Part shown: one piece after another, positions 14,552 to 23,886 of the stretch
Position numbering within the stretch: position 1 is the stretch's first letter
How the letters are laid out: each line of letters begins with the position of its first letter
Source of the DNA: Clavibacter capsici
GTDB taxonomy: Bacteria; Actinomycetota; Actinomycetes; Actinomycetales; Microbacteriaceae
Assembly: GCF_001280205.1 (NCBI RefSeq)
Contig: NZ_CP012574.1
Span: forward strand, 1-39,868
Length of the DNA: 39,868 nucleotides
Reading direction: 5' to 3'
Made by a program: the position numbers and the translations under genes
Notes under the pieces: model-generated
The model's database searches: none
Seen by the model: only the letters and a program-made list of their open reading frames with translations
What the model was told of the DNA's origin: nothing

Positions 14552-15265
14552 ATGCGCATGCGCAGCGAATCGACCGGGCTCTCGCGCTGGCCGTGGGTCA
14601 TCGGAGGCACGGCGGTGCTCGTCATCGGCGGCGTCCTGCTCTACGGCCAGGCCACGCCAACCAACACGCCCGCCCCGGCGTCCTCGTCGAGCGTCACGCC
14701 TGCACCCGAGGCGAGCGGAGCCGCGTCCGGTGCCGGTGACGACGACCCCGGGGTGGCCCCCACGGGCTGCCTCGGCGGACTGGACCGGAACTCGACCATG
14801 GTCCTCTCCGCTCAGAAGCAGGCTCCGCACACAACCTATGGGGCAGTCGAGGTTGCGGCAGCGTTTTACCGGTTTATATGGCAGACGCCATTCCCTCAGG
14901 CCGGCGAACTCGCATCCGTAAGCAATTCGGTAATCAGCAGCTCGGCGGCGGCGTCATTCAAGGATCTTGCCGGCAGCTACGCGAGCGTGCCCGATATCAC
15001 AGGTGGCGTTGTTCCGCGAGGCTCGCAATTTCACCTGTCCACAACGAACGGGCTGTGGGCGGTCTCGCCGGACTCCACCTCCGACAATGTCGTCGTGCAC
15101 ATCGCCACAGGCTATGTAATTGACGGCGCCCTGAGTCCGACGAAGGTTGCAGGAATCGGATTCCAGATGACGTGGAGCGATGGTGCCTGGCGTGTTGTTG
15201 CGGGTGCGCTGCTGGATCAAACGCTCATTACTTCAGGTGGCGTGCGCTTCACGGGAGGCTGCTAG
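14552..15265 (+). CDS. Membrane-anchored VirB8/TcpC-like conjugation protein
   Basis: This 237-residue protein has a basic N terminus and a single helix at about 14-33, then a Pro/Ser/Ala linker (35-70). The outer domain pattern (AVEVAAAFYRFIW, then ATGYVIDGAL and GIGFQMTWSDGAWRVVAG) resembles the NTF2-like fold of VirB8 and TcpC. It would be an outward-facing scaffold of the channel. Eight bases separate it from the previous gene. Base use drops in G+C from about 14860 onwards, suggesting that this half and the next gene were acquired together or have diverged in composition. Confidence 0.6.
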   Translation: MRMRSESTGLSRWPWVIGGTAVLVIGGVLLYGQATPTNTPAPASSSSVTPAPEASGAASGAGDDDPGVAPTGCLGGLDRNSTMVLSAQKQAPHTTYGAVEVAAAFYRFIWQTPFPQAGELASVSNSVISSSAAASFKDLAGSYASVPDITGGVVPRGSQFHLSTTNGLWAVSPDSTSDNVVVHIATGYVIDGALSPTKVAGIGFQMTWSDGAWRVVAGALLDQTLITSGGVRFTGGC

Positions 15266-15267
15266 AT

Positions 15268-16695
15268 ATGTCGATCATTGTATCCGCCGCAGCAGCGGAA
15301 GGTGCTGACCTCTCCAATCTTGCACAGCAGTGTAGGGATAATCCATTCATGTGTGGCGCAGACGCCGTGGGCGATGCCGCATCGCAGGCAGTCGGCGGAG
15401 TGGTCAGCGGGGTGAAGGGTGCGGCGGACACCGCGCACACAGTCGTCTCCGTGGGCTCGGATCCGCTGGGCTACCTGTACCAGAAGGCGCAGGACTCGGC
15501 ATCGAGCCTAGCGGACACGGTGCTCTCGGCCGCGGCCAAGACGACCCTGCCGGACCTCACCGCGGACTGGTTCATCGGCGTCTACAAGGCGTCGTTGGCG
15601 ATATCAATTACATTCGCGATGGTCTTACTCATGGTTCAGATATATCGGACCGCGGTCGGGCGACAGGGCGTAAGCGACATGTTCGATGCCGTTGGGAAGA
15701 ACTTCCTTATATTTCTGGGCGGGGCAACCTTCGGGCCTTCGATCGGAGTCATCCTCGTTCAGCTCACCGCCGCGCTGGAGGCCAGCATTATCGAGTGGGG
15801 CACGGCGAAGCTCGCCGGGCAGACAATGGCCGAAATAATCAAGGGGGTCACCACCTCCGCCGTTCCATCATCAATCGCCGGAAACGTCGTTGTGGCGCTA
15901 TGCCTCATGATGGCGCAGGTGGTGGGCCTCTTCATGGTGCTGCTCATGCAGATCATTCAATACCTCATGCTGTATTTCATGGGCGCGCTGCTCCCTCTTG
16001 GGCTCATGTGGCTCATCGACAAGAACCGCCGCACGTTCGCCATGAAGATTGTCGGCGTGTGGTTCGCTACCCTCATCGGCCACCCGCTGCTGATATTCCT
16101 ATTCATGATCGTTTCCATGTTCGTGGTGTCGACGATCAGCTCGAATTGGTTCGGCGTCGAGGCGATTCAAGCCACGGTGAACCTGGCCGCGGCGACCCTC
16201 GCGACGCTCATGGTCGCGTTCGTCCCGTTCATGCTCTACAAGTTCGCGCCGATCCTGCCGCAGGGCGGCTTGCCGGCGTCGAACGCCCGGATGCCGTCAC
16301 CAGGCAACAACAACCGGACCATGGACGACGTGCGCCGGCGGATGCAGGAGCGGCAGCGCGAGCCCCGCTCGGGTCCTGAGAACGGGGCCTCCCCGGCGCA
16401 GAGCGCGGGAGTACCGAGCACGGGAGCGCCGAAGAAGGGCGTGCACTCGGCCTCCGCCGCCTCCCCGGCGGCGAAGGCATCGCAGGCGGGTGACGCGGCG
16501 AAGAGGGCGGCCGCGACCTCGGCCGCGAAGAAGGGCGCCGCTGCCGTGGCCACGGCCGGAACCGGTGGAGCGGCGGGCGCTGTCGTCGCGGGTGCGAAGG
16601 CGGCCAAGACCGTTCAGGACGCCGCCAAGCGCACGGCCACCACGGCTGCCGATCACGTGAGCAAGCACATCGACGACCACGACGAGGAGCGGTGA
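15268..16695 (+). CDS. VirB6/TrbL-like polytopic membrane protein
   Basis: A 475-residue protein. After a soluble stretch (1-100) come about six hydrophobic helices between residues 110 and 330, including LYFMGALLPLGLMWLIDKNR. The last 130 residues are hydrophilic, rich in Ala, Lys and Pro, and probably cytoplasmic. This layout matches the VirB6-like component beside SCO6880 in actinobacterial systems. The stop overlaps the next start (TGATG). GGGAGG lies upstream of the ATG at 15268. Confidence 0.7.
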   Translation: MSIIVSAAAAEGADLSNLAQQCRDNPFMCGADAVGDAASQAVGGVVSGVKGAADTAHTVVSVGSDPLGYLYQKAQDSASSLADTVLSAAAKTTLPDLTADWFIGVYKASLAISITFAMVLLMVQIYRTAVGRQGVSDMFDAVGKNFLIFLGGATFGPSIGVILVQLTAALEASIIEWGTAKLAGQTMAEIIKGVTTSAVPSSIAGNVVVALCLMMAQVVGLFMVLLMQIIQYLMLYFMGALLPLGLMWLIDKNRRTFAMKIVGVWFATLIGHPLLIFLFMIVSMFVVSTISSNWFGVEAIQATVNLAAATLATLMVAFVPFMLYKFAPILPQGGLPASNARMPSPGNNNRTMDDVRRRMQERQREPRSGPENGASPAQSAGVPSTGAPKKGVHSASAASPAAKASQAGDAAKRAAATSAAKKGAAAVATAGTGGAAGAVVAGAKAAKTVQDAAKRTATTAADHVSKHIDDHDEER

Positions 16696-18374
16696 TGACG
16701 ACCGACGAGCTACTCACCCGGCACATCGGTGGGGAGAACACGCGCCGCCGCGGGCGGCTGACGGGCACGGTCTCGAAGACGCGACTGGCGCTCCTGATCC
16801 TCATCGGTTTGGGGACGGCGGCCGCGGTCGCTGTCACGCACAGCATCTGGGTCATCATCGGCGGGGTCCTCGCCGCGATGATCGCGCTCCTGGCGACGAT
16901 CGGCGGTCAGCACGGCTCGCTGCTGGATCGGCGCCGCCGTTCCGCGCGGATGCAGGCCCGTCGGGCGACGGGGACGGATGCGTTCGTGCCGTACGACATC
17001 GCGACGTGGGACCAGCTGACCGCCGCGGTGCGTTCCGGCGAGAAGGACGAGCAGGCGGAGGCCCGTCGGGCGCTCCGTCGCATGCGGTGGGCGCCGGACG
17101 GCGCCGACGGCATGGGGTGGCTCGTGTCCGCGCGAGGAGCGCCCGCCGTCGCGTGGCACTCTCCGCGCGGCGAGGAGGAGTACCTGTCCGTTGCGTTCAG
17201 CGTGACGGGGCAGATGCGGGGCATCGAGTCCACGGCACGGGCCAATGAGGCCGCGGAGGCGTGGGGTCGGTTCCAGAAGAACCGCGCTTCTGAGGCATCG
17301 CTGTTGCGGGGCGTGCAGACCCTCACGCGGGTGCTGCCGCCCGCGGCCGCGCGACAGTCGCGGTGGGCGCAGTTGGAGCTCGATCACAACGATGGGACCT
17401 GGACGTCGCGGTTCGTGGAGGCGTTCGAGCGCATGAAGGCGTCCTACGAGGAGGTGCTGCACCTGTGCACCGAGGGCGCGATGACGCAGCGCCACTTCAT
17501 CATCTGCAAATGGCCTGTGTCGGGTGCGTTCCGCGAGCGGGCGGCCGCGTACGGCGAAGGCCGCGACGGGTGGCGCAAGCTCATGGCCGAGGAGATCCCG
17601 CGCGCCGCCGCAGGGCTGTCCGACGCTCGCCTCGGGAGCGTGCGAGTCCTCGAGGCTCGTGAGGTGGTGGCGCTCATGCGGCACCAGCAGAACCCGAGCT
17701 TGGGGATCGAAGCCGCGAAGCGGATCGACCCGCTCGCCTCGCCCGGTCTGCCGTCGCACGACGAGTTCTCCGCGCACGTCGTCGAGGACGTCGAGCCGGA
17801 CACCGGCCGGCGGACGCAGTGGTTCCACCGCACGGCCGCGATCCTCGCCGAGAACATGCAGGACCAGGCGCGGGATCCGTTCTGGACGCTCAGCCTCATG
17901 CACGGCGCCGACCTCCAGATGATCCGGTCCGTGTCGTTCCACCTACGGTTCGTGCCGGCTGTCCAGGCGCGGGCCGACGCGCAGCAGACCCGGGTGCTCG
18001 CGGCCGCGGAGCGGATCGCGCGCGAGAGCAAGACCGGCCTGGAGGACGGGACGTTGAGGTCGGAGATGACGGGCGCTGAGGCGCGCGCGGCCGACGTCGC
18101 GCCGGGCACCGGCCATCACGGGGCCGAGTGGGTCGGATTCGTGACCATCTCGACCCGTTCGCTCGCCGAGCTCAAGCGGGCGTCGAGCCGGCTGGAGGAC
18201 GTGTGCGCGACCGATATCGGGATCGCGCGGCTGAGCTGGCAGGACTCGTACGCGGCGGCCGCGTCCGGCTGCACCTTCCCGATCGCCCGGGGGCAGAAGC
18301 CCCCGCAGGTGCCGATCGGGTCTCGCATCGAGGCCGGCATCGCCGGCCGCCGGCAGAAGGAAGCACTGACATGA
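16695..18374 (+). CDS. SCO6880-family conjugation protein (VirB3/VirB4 N-domain-like)
   Basis: This 559-residue protein has two membrane helices near 27-45 and 48-68 (VirB3/PrgI-like). A large soluble domain follows, matching the SCO6880 family, which corresponds to the N-terminal part of VirB4. There is no Walker motif. The next gene supplies the ATPase, so VirB4 is split over two coupled genes, as is usual in actinobacterial type IV secretion. The start at 16695 is chosen by overlap with the preceding stop rather than the GTG one codon earlier. Confidence 0.75.
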   Translation: MTTDELLTRHIGGENTRRRGRLTGTVSKTRLALLILIGLGTAAAVAVTHSIWVIIGGVLAAMIALLATIGGQHGSLLDRRRRSARMQARRATGTDAFVPYDIATWDQLTAAVRSGEKDEQAEARRALRRMRWAPDGADGMGWLVSARGAPAVAWHSPRGEEEYLSVAFSVTGQMRGIESTARANEAAEAWGRFQKNRASEASLLRGVQTLTRVLPPAAARQSRWAQLELDHNDGTWTSRFVEAFERMKASYEEVLHLCTEGAMTQRHFIICKWPVSGAFRERAAAYGEGRDGWRKLMAEEIPRAAAGLSDARLGSVRVLEAREVVALMRHQQNPSLGIEAAKRIDPLASPGLPSHDEFSAHVVEDVEPDTGRRTQWFHRTAAILAENMQDQARDPFWTLSLMHGADLQMIRSVSFHLRFVPAVQARADAQQTRVLAAAERIARESKTGLEDGTLRSEMTGAEARAADVAPGTGHHGAEWVGFVTISTRSLAELKRASSRLEDVCATDIGIARLSWQDSYAAAASGCTFPIARGQKPPQVPIGSRIEAGIAGRRQKEALT

Positions 18375-19942
18375 GCGGACGACAGGCCAAGGCGCAGCGG
18401 GCGGCGACGACCGTCGACACGCAGCAGGAGGTGATCGCGCCGCAGCGTCGCGCGACGCGGCTCACGCGCGTGCCGATCGTGAATCGGTTCCTGCCTCCCG
18501 AGGCGTTCGTGAGCGACGTCGAGGAGGTATCCGAGCACGCGGCCGCGGCCGGCGAGCTCGCGCCGTGGGACGTGCCCGGGAGCCAGCTCCGACCGGATGG
18601 ATGGCAGTCCGCGTCCCGAGCTCGGCGGGGCTGGTACGCACCCGCCCACCAGGGGGCAGCGACCACGACTCGGCAGGCGGAGATCGTGGCCACCGCGCAC
18701 TTCGGGGCACCGACCGGGTTCGACGGCATCGTGAACGGCCGCGACACGTTGACGCGCACCGCATTCGCCCACGACCCGATCACGGCCTACCGCCGCACGC
18801 CGCGCGGTCTCACGTCCCCGAACGTCATCGTCCTGGGGCAGACGGGATCCGGGAAGTCCTCGTGGACGACGTGCAACCTCATCATGAAGCCGTTGATGCT
18901 CCGCAAGCGGCGCGCGGTCGTGTTCTCCAAGAAGGACCGGGGCGGCGAGTGTGAGCATGCCGAGACCACGCGCCAGCTGGGGAACGAGCCGTTCCGATTC
19001 CTCGCCAACGGCGCGCCGGGCGAGGGACGGATCATCAACCTCATGGACCCCGCGATCGTGCGCGTCGATGGGATCCAAGGGCAGAAGCTCATGCTGGACA
19101 CGGCGATCCAGCTCCAACGGCACCGCAGCAGCGGGACGGTCGCCTCGGTAGAGGAGGCCGGCTGGGAGGACCAGGCGCTCCGACTCGCGCTCCGCTCGCT
19201 GCTCGCCGACCACGAGGACACACGGACACCGACCCTCGCTGACCTGTCGGCACGGCTCGGCGCCGTCGACCCTCACCGCGGGGACTACTCCCTCCGCTCG
19301 CGCGAGCGGCTGCACCAGGCCGGCCTCTCGATCAGCCACGTGCTGAACGACCTCCTCGAGACGTACGGCGGTGTGTTCGATGGCGAGACGAGCTCGGAAG
19401 TCGACCTCACACACAAGCTCACGACGTTCGACATCTCCCAGCTCCCCTCCGACGGCGCCGTGATCCCCATCGTCATGGCCGCAGCGAACATGTGGATGCT
19501 GGGCCGGATCAAGGACGAGGCCGGCTGGGCGACGAACGTGATCTACGAGGAGGGCTGGCACATGATCGGCGGCCCGTCCGTCGGCCTCATCCAGTCCAAC
19601 GAGAAGCTGTCTCGATCGCTCGGCATGTCGAACATCTTCATCATGCACAAGGGCTCGGATATCCCGCCGGACTCCGCCGGTGTGACCGTCATCCAGGAGG
19701 CGCAGACGGCCTACATCTTCCGCCAGGAGCACGAGCAGGATGCCGCGTGGGCGCAGCGGACGTTCAACCTCGACCAGGACACCACGAAGGTCCTGATGGG
19801 GCTTCGGACGGGGCACTGCATCGCCAAGATCGCGGACATGCCCGAGACCGAGGTCGAGCACCTCCGCTCCGAGTGGGAGAAGGTGCTGACCGACAGCGAC
19901 CAGGCGATGATGGGCGACTCCGCGGACGCCCTCGGGCACTGA
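18371..19942 (+). CDS. VirB4-like conjugation ATPase
   Basis: This 523-residue soluble ATPase has Walker A GQTGSGKS (156-163) and Walker B NVIYEEGWH (389-397), with a catalytic Glu pair. The N-terminal 140 residues lack a membrane helix. It should power assembly or DNA passage in partnership with the SCO6880 protein, whose gene it overlaps by four bases (ATGA). The long spacing between the two motifs is typical of VirB4/TraC motors with a helical insertion. Confidence 0.85.
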   Translation: MSGRQAKAQRAATTVDTQQEVIAPQRRATRLTRVPIVNRFLPPEAFVSDVEEVSEHAAAAGELAPWDVPGSQLRPDGWQSASRARRGWYAPAHQGAATTTRQAEIVATAHFGAPTGFDGIVNGRDTLTRTAFAHDPITAYRRTPRGLTSPNVIVLGQTGSGKSSWTTCNLIMKPLMLRKRRAVVFSKKDRGGECEHAETTRQLGNEPFRFLANGAPGEGRIINLMDPAIVRVDGIQGQKLMLDTAIQLQRHRSSGTVASVEEAGWEDQALRLALRSLLADHEDTRTPTLADLSARLGAVDPHRGDYSLRSRERLHQAGLSISHVLNDLLETYGGVFDGETSSEVDLTHKLTTFDISQLPSDGAVIPIVMAAANMWMLGRIKDEAGWATNVIYEEGWHMIGGPSVGLIQSNEKLSRSLGMSNIFIMHKGSDIPPDSAGVTVIQEAQTAYIFRQEHEQDAAWAQRTFNLDQDTTKVLMGLRTGHCIAKIADMPETEVEHLRSEWEKVLTDSDQAMMGDSADALGH

Positions 19943-19955
19943 CGGCGGACATGCG

Positions 19956-21059
19956 ATGAAGAAGCTCCTGGCCGTGACCGCAGCGGGGGTCTGCGTCGTG
20001 TTCGCCGCGATCGTCGGCATGGTCTCCGTCGTGTTCGCCGCTCCAGGAGGCGGAGCCGGCTGCACGGTGGGGTCGGCCAGCATCGACGCCGCGAAGGCGC
20101 ACGATCCTGTGGCCGGCTACTCCGGCGACCAGCTCGTCAACGCCGCGAGCATCATCAACGCGGGCGCCGCGCTCGGCGTGAGCTCACAGGGACAGATCGT
20201 CGGGGTGATGACCGCCATGGGCGAGTCCGGCCTACGGAACATCGAGTACGGGGACGCGGCCGGCCCGGACTCCCGCGGCCTGTTCCAGCAGCGCGACACG
20301 TGGGGCACGCTGGAGCAGCGCATGAACCCCGCGCAGGCCGCCACGTTCTTCTTCGAGCGCCTGGTGAAGGTCCCCAACTGGCCGTCGATGACGCCCACGG
20401 CCGCCGCCCACGCCGTGCAGCGGAACCAGGACCCGGACCACTACACGCGCTGGTTCGAGCCGGCACAGGCCGTCGTGAGCGCCCTCACGGGCTCGGACAC
20501 GGCGTGCACGGCGGCCGCGGCCGCCACCGTCTCGGGCAACGCGCAGCAGCTCGCGCAGCACCTCGTCGATCTCACGAACCAGGGCGCGATCACGTGGCTC
20601 TCGCCCTCGCACTTCCCCGAGGTGCAGGCCATCGCGGCCGGACAGCCGAAGCCGAACTGCGGCATCGACACACGGGTCCTCCAGGTCATCACCGTCGCCA
20701 CGCAGACGTTCCGGTCCATCGGGATCTCCGACATCAACCGCCTGTGCAGCGGGCAGCGACCGGGGGCCGGTGATGCGTCCGCGCACGTGGTCAACGGTGG
20801 CGGCCACGCCGTCGACTTCTACGCCTTCGACGGCACCCCCACCACGGGCGCCGACCCGAACGCGATCAAGCTCCTCCGCGCCCTCGCGCCCGTCATGCCC
20901 GACGGATCCGGCGTCGGCCAGTCCGACTGCCGCGCGAGCGCCGGCACGAGTCTCGACCTGCCGATGAAGCAGTTCGCCGACACCTGCAACCACCAGCACG
21001 TCCAAGTCGACCCGTGGGGCGACGAACCGATGAAGCTCACCAGCAAGGAGAACCCATGA
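19956..21059 (+). CDS. Exported peptidoglycan hydrolase (VirB1-like)
   Basis: A 367-residue protein. A signal peptide or anchor spans 1-28. A lysozyme/transglycosylase-like region (GQIVGVMTAMGESGLRN, then DSRGLFQQR) lies at about 79-112 with a plausible catalytic Glu in the first motif. The C-terminal domain (about 200-350) carries GGGHAVDFYAFDG and the late HQHVQVDPWG motif, the pattern of the ARB_07466-like domain often fused to such enzymes. It would open the cell wall locally for the channel. It lies in the operon between the VirB4-like and unknown genes. Confidence 0.75.
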   Translation: MKKLLAVTAAGVCVVFAAIVGMVSVVFAAPGGGAGCTVGSASIDAAKAHDPVAGYSGDQLVNAASIINAGAALGVSSQGQIVGVMTAMGESGLRNIEYGDAAGPDSRGLFQQRDTWGTLEQRMNPAQAATFFFERLVKVPNWPSMTPTAAAHAVQRNQDPDHYTRWFEPAQAVVSALTGSDTACTAAAAATVSGNAQQLAQHLVDLTNQGAITWLSPSHFPEVQAIAAGQPKPNCGIDTRVLQVITVATQTFRSIGISDINRLCSGQRPGAGDASAHVVNGGGHAVDFYAFDGTPTTGADPNAIKLLRALAPVMPDGSGVGQSDCRASAGTSLDLPMKQFADTCNHQHVQVDPWGDEPMKLTSKENP

Positions 21060-21511
21060 GCGAATGGCGCTCCACCGAAGACCTCGCCGCGGCCTTGACG
21101 TTCGGCGTCTCTGGCTGTGACACAGCCGCGAACGAGGCGCGGGCGGCGCGGGCCGCCGAAGTCCTGGCCGCGCACTCAGCGGCCGTAGACCGGGCGTACC
21201 TCGACGCCGCCGGATCGACCGTCGATCCGTGGTGGCCCGAGCCGTTCGGCGCCCGGATCGTCGTCGAGTCGCGGGGCGACCTCGACGCGGCCACCAGCTC
21301 CCCCGAGTTCGAAGCAGAGGTGCAGAAGGGCATGAACCTGCACGCCCGCGACGTGCTCGTCAACGACGAGGACGGGTGCCGTTACGAGGCCTTCACCGCC
21401 GCGGCCGAAGAGCTCGAGCAAGTCGTCCCCGAGTGCACGCGGATCCGTGATGCTCTCCGCACGGCTCGCCACGTGAGCGCCTACATCACACCGAAGGGAG
21501 CCCCATGCTGA
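21056..21511 (+). CDS. Unknown conjugation-operon protein, 151 aa
   Basis: A soluble, acidic, helix-rich 151-residue protein with no signal peptide or membrane segment and no motif I recognise. It overlaps both neighbours (ATGA upstream and seven bases downstream), so it is translated with the conjugation operon and is likely to be a cytoplasmic accessory of that system. Confidence 0.6.
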   Translation: MSEWRSTEDLAAALTFGVSGCDTAANEARAARAAEVLAAHSAAVDRAYLDAAGSTVDPWWPEPFGARIVVESRGDLDAATSSPEFEAEVQKGMNLHARDVLVNDEDGCRYEAFTAAAEELEQVVPECTRIRDALRTARHVSAYITPKGAPC

Positions 21512-22029
21512 CCTCCAACCTGCACCCGCTCGCCATCCTCGGAGCTCTACCGCACGCGGCCGCCGCCTCGGCGGACGCCGCGGAGCGGTACTACACCGAC
21601 TGGACCACGGTGTGGCCGTGGACGATCGCACTGGTGTGGTGCGCCGCCTGGGCGGTCGCCTACGTCGGCGTGCTCCGCTTCGCCATCCGCATGAGCGGAG
21701 ACGGGGCGCTCATGGGGGTCGCGTCCCTCGTGCCCGCCGGCTTCTGGACGGCGACGCTCGGCACGATCGCGTCGCACATCCCCTCCGAGCCGGCCGTCTT
21801 CTGGATCTACCTCAGCGGCATCGTCATCCTCGGGGCCACGTTCCTGCTCAGCGAGGTCGGCGGGAAGTGGGGCGCAGGCGGCGCGGCTGTGCTCCTCGTG
21901 GTGCAGGGCGTGGGCGAGATGATCCGCCGGCTCTCGGCCGAAGCCCACATGCCCGAGGGGACGTTCCTCGGGGTCGCCGCCGCAGCCGTCATCGTCGTCG
22001 CCATTCTCGCTGTCGGGAGCAGGCGATGA
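21505..22029 (+). CDS. Unknown four-helix membrane protein
   Basis: This 174-residue protein has hydrophobic segments at about 34-58 (WTIALVWCAAWAVAYVGVLRF), 69-89, 97-117, 121-136 and 153-171. No family is recognised. The position between the hydrolase region and the HNH gene, with overlaps at both ends, makes it a component or accessory of the transfer apparatus. Confidence 0.6.
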   Translation: MLTSNLHPLAILGALPHAAAASADAAERYYTDWTTVWPWTIALVWCAAWAVAYVGVLRFAIRMSGDGALMGVASLVPAGFWTATLGTIASHIPSEPAVFWIYLSGIVILGATFLLSEVGGKWGAGGAAVLLVVQGVGEMIRRLSAEAHMPEGTFLGVAAAAVIVVAILAVGSRR

Positions 22030-22817
22030 CGCCCCGCAGCCGACGCCTGTTCGTCGTCGCCGCCGTGCTCCTGAGTGCGTGCGGCGTCGTCGGCGGTTGG
22101 TACGGCACGGGCTTGGGCTTCACGCAGGAACCGGCCGACGTCGCGACCGCGGCCACCGCCGAGCCGGTCGACGTCGCGGCCGCGAGCGGCGCCGTCGGCG
22201 ACGTCCTCGCCCGGGCCGGCCTCGTGCGCGGCGGCGTGGTCGACGCGGCCGCCGTGCGGGCGCTCGTCGACAAGTTGCCGGCAGACACCCACGCGCGGAC
22301 GCCGGCCTACGACCGGGCCGCCTAAGGGCCGTCCTGGGCCGACACCGACCACAACGGGTGCGACCAGCGAAACGACGTCCTCGCGCGCGACCTCACCGCG
22401 GTCACGTACACGAAGGCGGATCCCGGATGCACCGTGGCCACGGGGCACCTGGCCGACGTCTACACGGGCCGCAGCATCGACTTCACCCGCGGGAAGGCCA
22501 CGAGCGCGGCCGTGCAGATCGACCACCTCGTGCCCCTCGGGTGGGCGTGGCAGCACGGCGCCGCCGCCTGGACGGGGGAGCGGCGCGAGCAGCTCGCGAC
22601 CGACTTCAACAACCTCCAAGCCGTCGACGGGCCGACGAACGAGGCGAAGTCCGACCAGGGGCCCGCGAAGTGGCTTCCGCCGGCCGCGGGCTATGACTGC
22701 CTGTATGTCACCCGGTTCGCGTACGTGCTGAGCACGTACGCGCTCACGATCGACGACGCCGACCGGGCCGCGATCGACCACGCGCTCGACGGCTGCCCCT
22801 CACCCGCTGTCGGGTAG
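22026..22817 (+). pseudogene. Exported HNH nuclease (DUF1524-type) interrupted by an in-frame stop
   Basis: A single frame of 264 codons encodes an N-terminal signal or lipoprotein-like segment (LLSACGVVGG), the family block WADTDHNGCDQRNDVLARDL and the nuclease core QIDHLVPL with the downstream NNLQAVDG and NEAKSDQGP motifs. Codon 100 (22323-22325) is TAA, just where relatives have a Phe in a YDRxxFG segment. Both halves stay in frame, so one nonsense codon is the only defect. As written it makes a 99-residue fragment without the active site. Read-through, re-initiation or a base-calling error are alternatives. It is the last gene of the transfer operon. Confidence 0.75.
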
Positions 22818-22829
22818 GCGCTCAGCGCC
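22428..22829. repeat. Direct repeat, first copy (HNH 3' end)
   Basis: About 400 bp that recur at 23887-24288 in direct orientation with constant offset 1459 and only scattered substitutions. The two copies bracket the Pat-1-like protease gene. The shared part starts at TGCACCGTGGCCA inside the nuclease gene. Confidence 0.9.
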
Positions 22830-22842
22830 TACCCGACAGCGG
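22804..22842 (+). terminator. Strong hairpin closing the conjugation operon
   Basis: Arms 22804-22822 and 22824-22842 are complementary over 18-19 bases with almost no loop, and the HNH stop codon lies inside the left arm. It is missing from the duplicated HNH fragment downstream. Confidence 0.7.
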
Positions 22843-22901
22843 CATGAGTAGCTCATTCCTCGGTGGCATCGTCTGCTCACTCCGGGAGATATGCGGGTCC
22901 C

Positions 22902-23735
22902 TTAGCTTGCTGGTGCCATGTGGTAGCCGCGGAAGTCAGAGAGCACGCGGGCGGCGTCGGTATATCCCATGATGTCGATGTTGGAGGGATCGGAGTCATA
23001 GAGCCCGGAGTCTGTCGCGATACCGTAAAAGACACCCGTTCGGCTCACGACCGCGCCGCCTGAATCGCCTTTCAGGAGATTGGCGCCTATGCTGTGGGCG
23101 GCGGCGTAGACATGGTTTTGCACCCATGCGGGAGGTACATTTGTGCTGGTCCATTCGCAGAGGGATCGAGTAATCGCGCCGCTTGTGCAGAACGTCTCTC
23201 TCGGGCTTGGGACGCCCTGTCTTGTCATCGGTAGGGTGGTCTCATGTCCAGGAGTGAAGCCGGGAAGGAATACTCGATTGAAAGCTTGCGGGGAATAAAC
23301 CGTCGAGGGCATGCAGATGACGTGTCCTGATGTGGCAGAGCAGGTCCTCGACCCGTGCGGTGACCCCTCGATCCGGACCAGGGCGAGGTCGTCGGGGTCT
23401 GCCAGTGCAACTACGCGTCCTACTTCGACGTCTGTGCCGTTGGCCGTTCGGACCTCGATAGGCTCGGTGGTGCGTCGAACGCAGTGCTTTGCTATGACCA
23501 CGTACCGAGCGCCTCGCTCTCTGGGAGACAACGCGGCCCACAAGCCGGATTTTTGAAGTACGACTCCAACTGTGCAGTTTTGGCCGCTCCATTTGCCCCA
23601 CACCTCCGTGCCAACGACGACAGGTACGGAGCTCCGTTCCGGTGAAGTTCGCGCGTTAGCCGCGCTTGGAGCCATGAGTGCTAGTGCTAAAGCACCCAGG
23701 ACTGCGGCGGGCGTCAAGACCCTAAAGTGTTTCAT
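22902..23735 (-). CDS. Secreted Pat-1/Chp-like serine protease
   Basis: A 277-residue chymotrypsin-fold protease with a signal peptide at 1-29. The triad residues are His84 (VIAKHC), Asp116 (DDLALV) and Ser225 (KGDSGGA). Cysteines near 54, 85, 132, 141, 183 and 193 could form disulfides. It is similar in length and layout to the 28282-29115 protein and to Pat-1/Chp proteases, which in Clavibacter act in the plant apoplast as virulence or recognition factors. GGGAG before two consecutive ATGs favours the second. It runs against the conjugation operon and lies between direct repeats, so it was probably inserted. Its target is unknown. Confidence 0.8.
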   Translation of the reverse strand: MKHFRVLTPAAVLGALALALMAPSAANARTSPERSSVPVVVGTEVWGKWSGQNCTVGVVLQKSGLWAALSPRERGARYVVIAKHCVRRTTEPIEVRTANGTDVEVGRVVALADPDDLALVRIEGSPHGSRTCSATSGHVICMPSTVYSPQAFNRVFLPGFTPGHETTLPMTRQGVPSPRETFCTSGAITRSLCEWTSTNVPPAWVQNHVYAAAHSIGANLLKGDSGGAVVSRTGVFYGIATDSGLYDSDPSNIDIMGYTDAARVLSDFRGYHMAPAS

Positions 23736-23886
23736 CATTCTCCCGTCGTAAATTGTTGTGGTTGTAGTAACGAGACCTCGGGGAATCGGCGAGGATCGTG
23801 CACAAGCTAGTCGGAAGAAGAAGCGACAGGGCGATTCCTACACATGCCTTCTCGAGACGAGGCGTTCACGTCGAAAGGGAGATGGC

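Noticed and set aside
18116-20083. 655-codon minus-strand open frame
   Set aside because: Antisense to the VirB4-like ATPase and hydrolase genes, both with clear motifs; no domain in the shadow frame.
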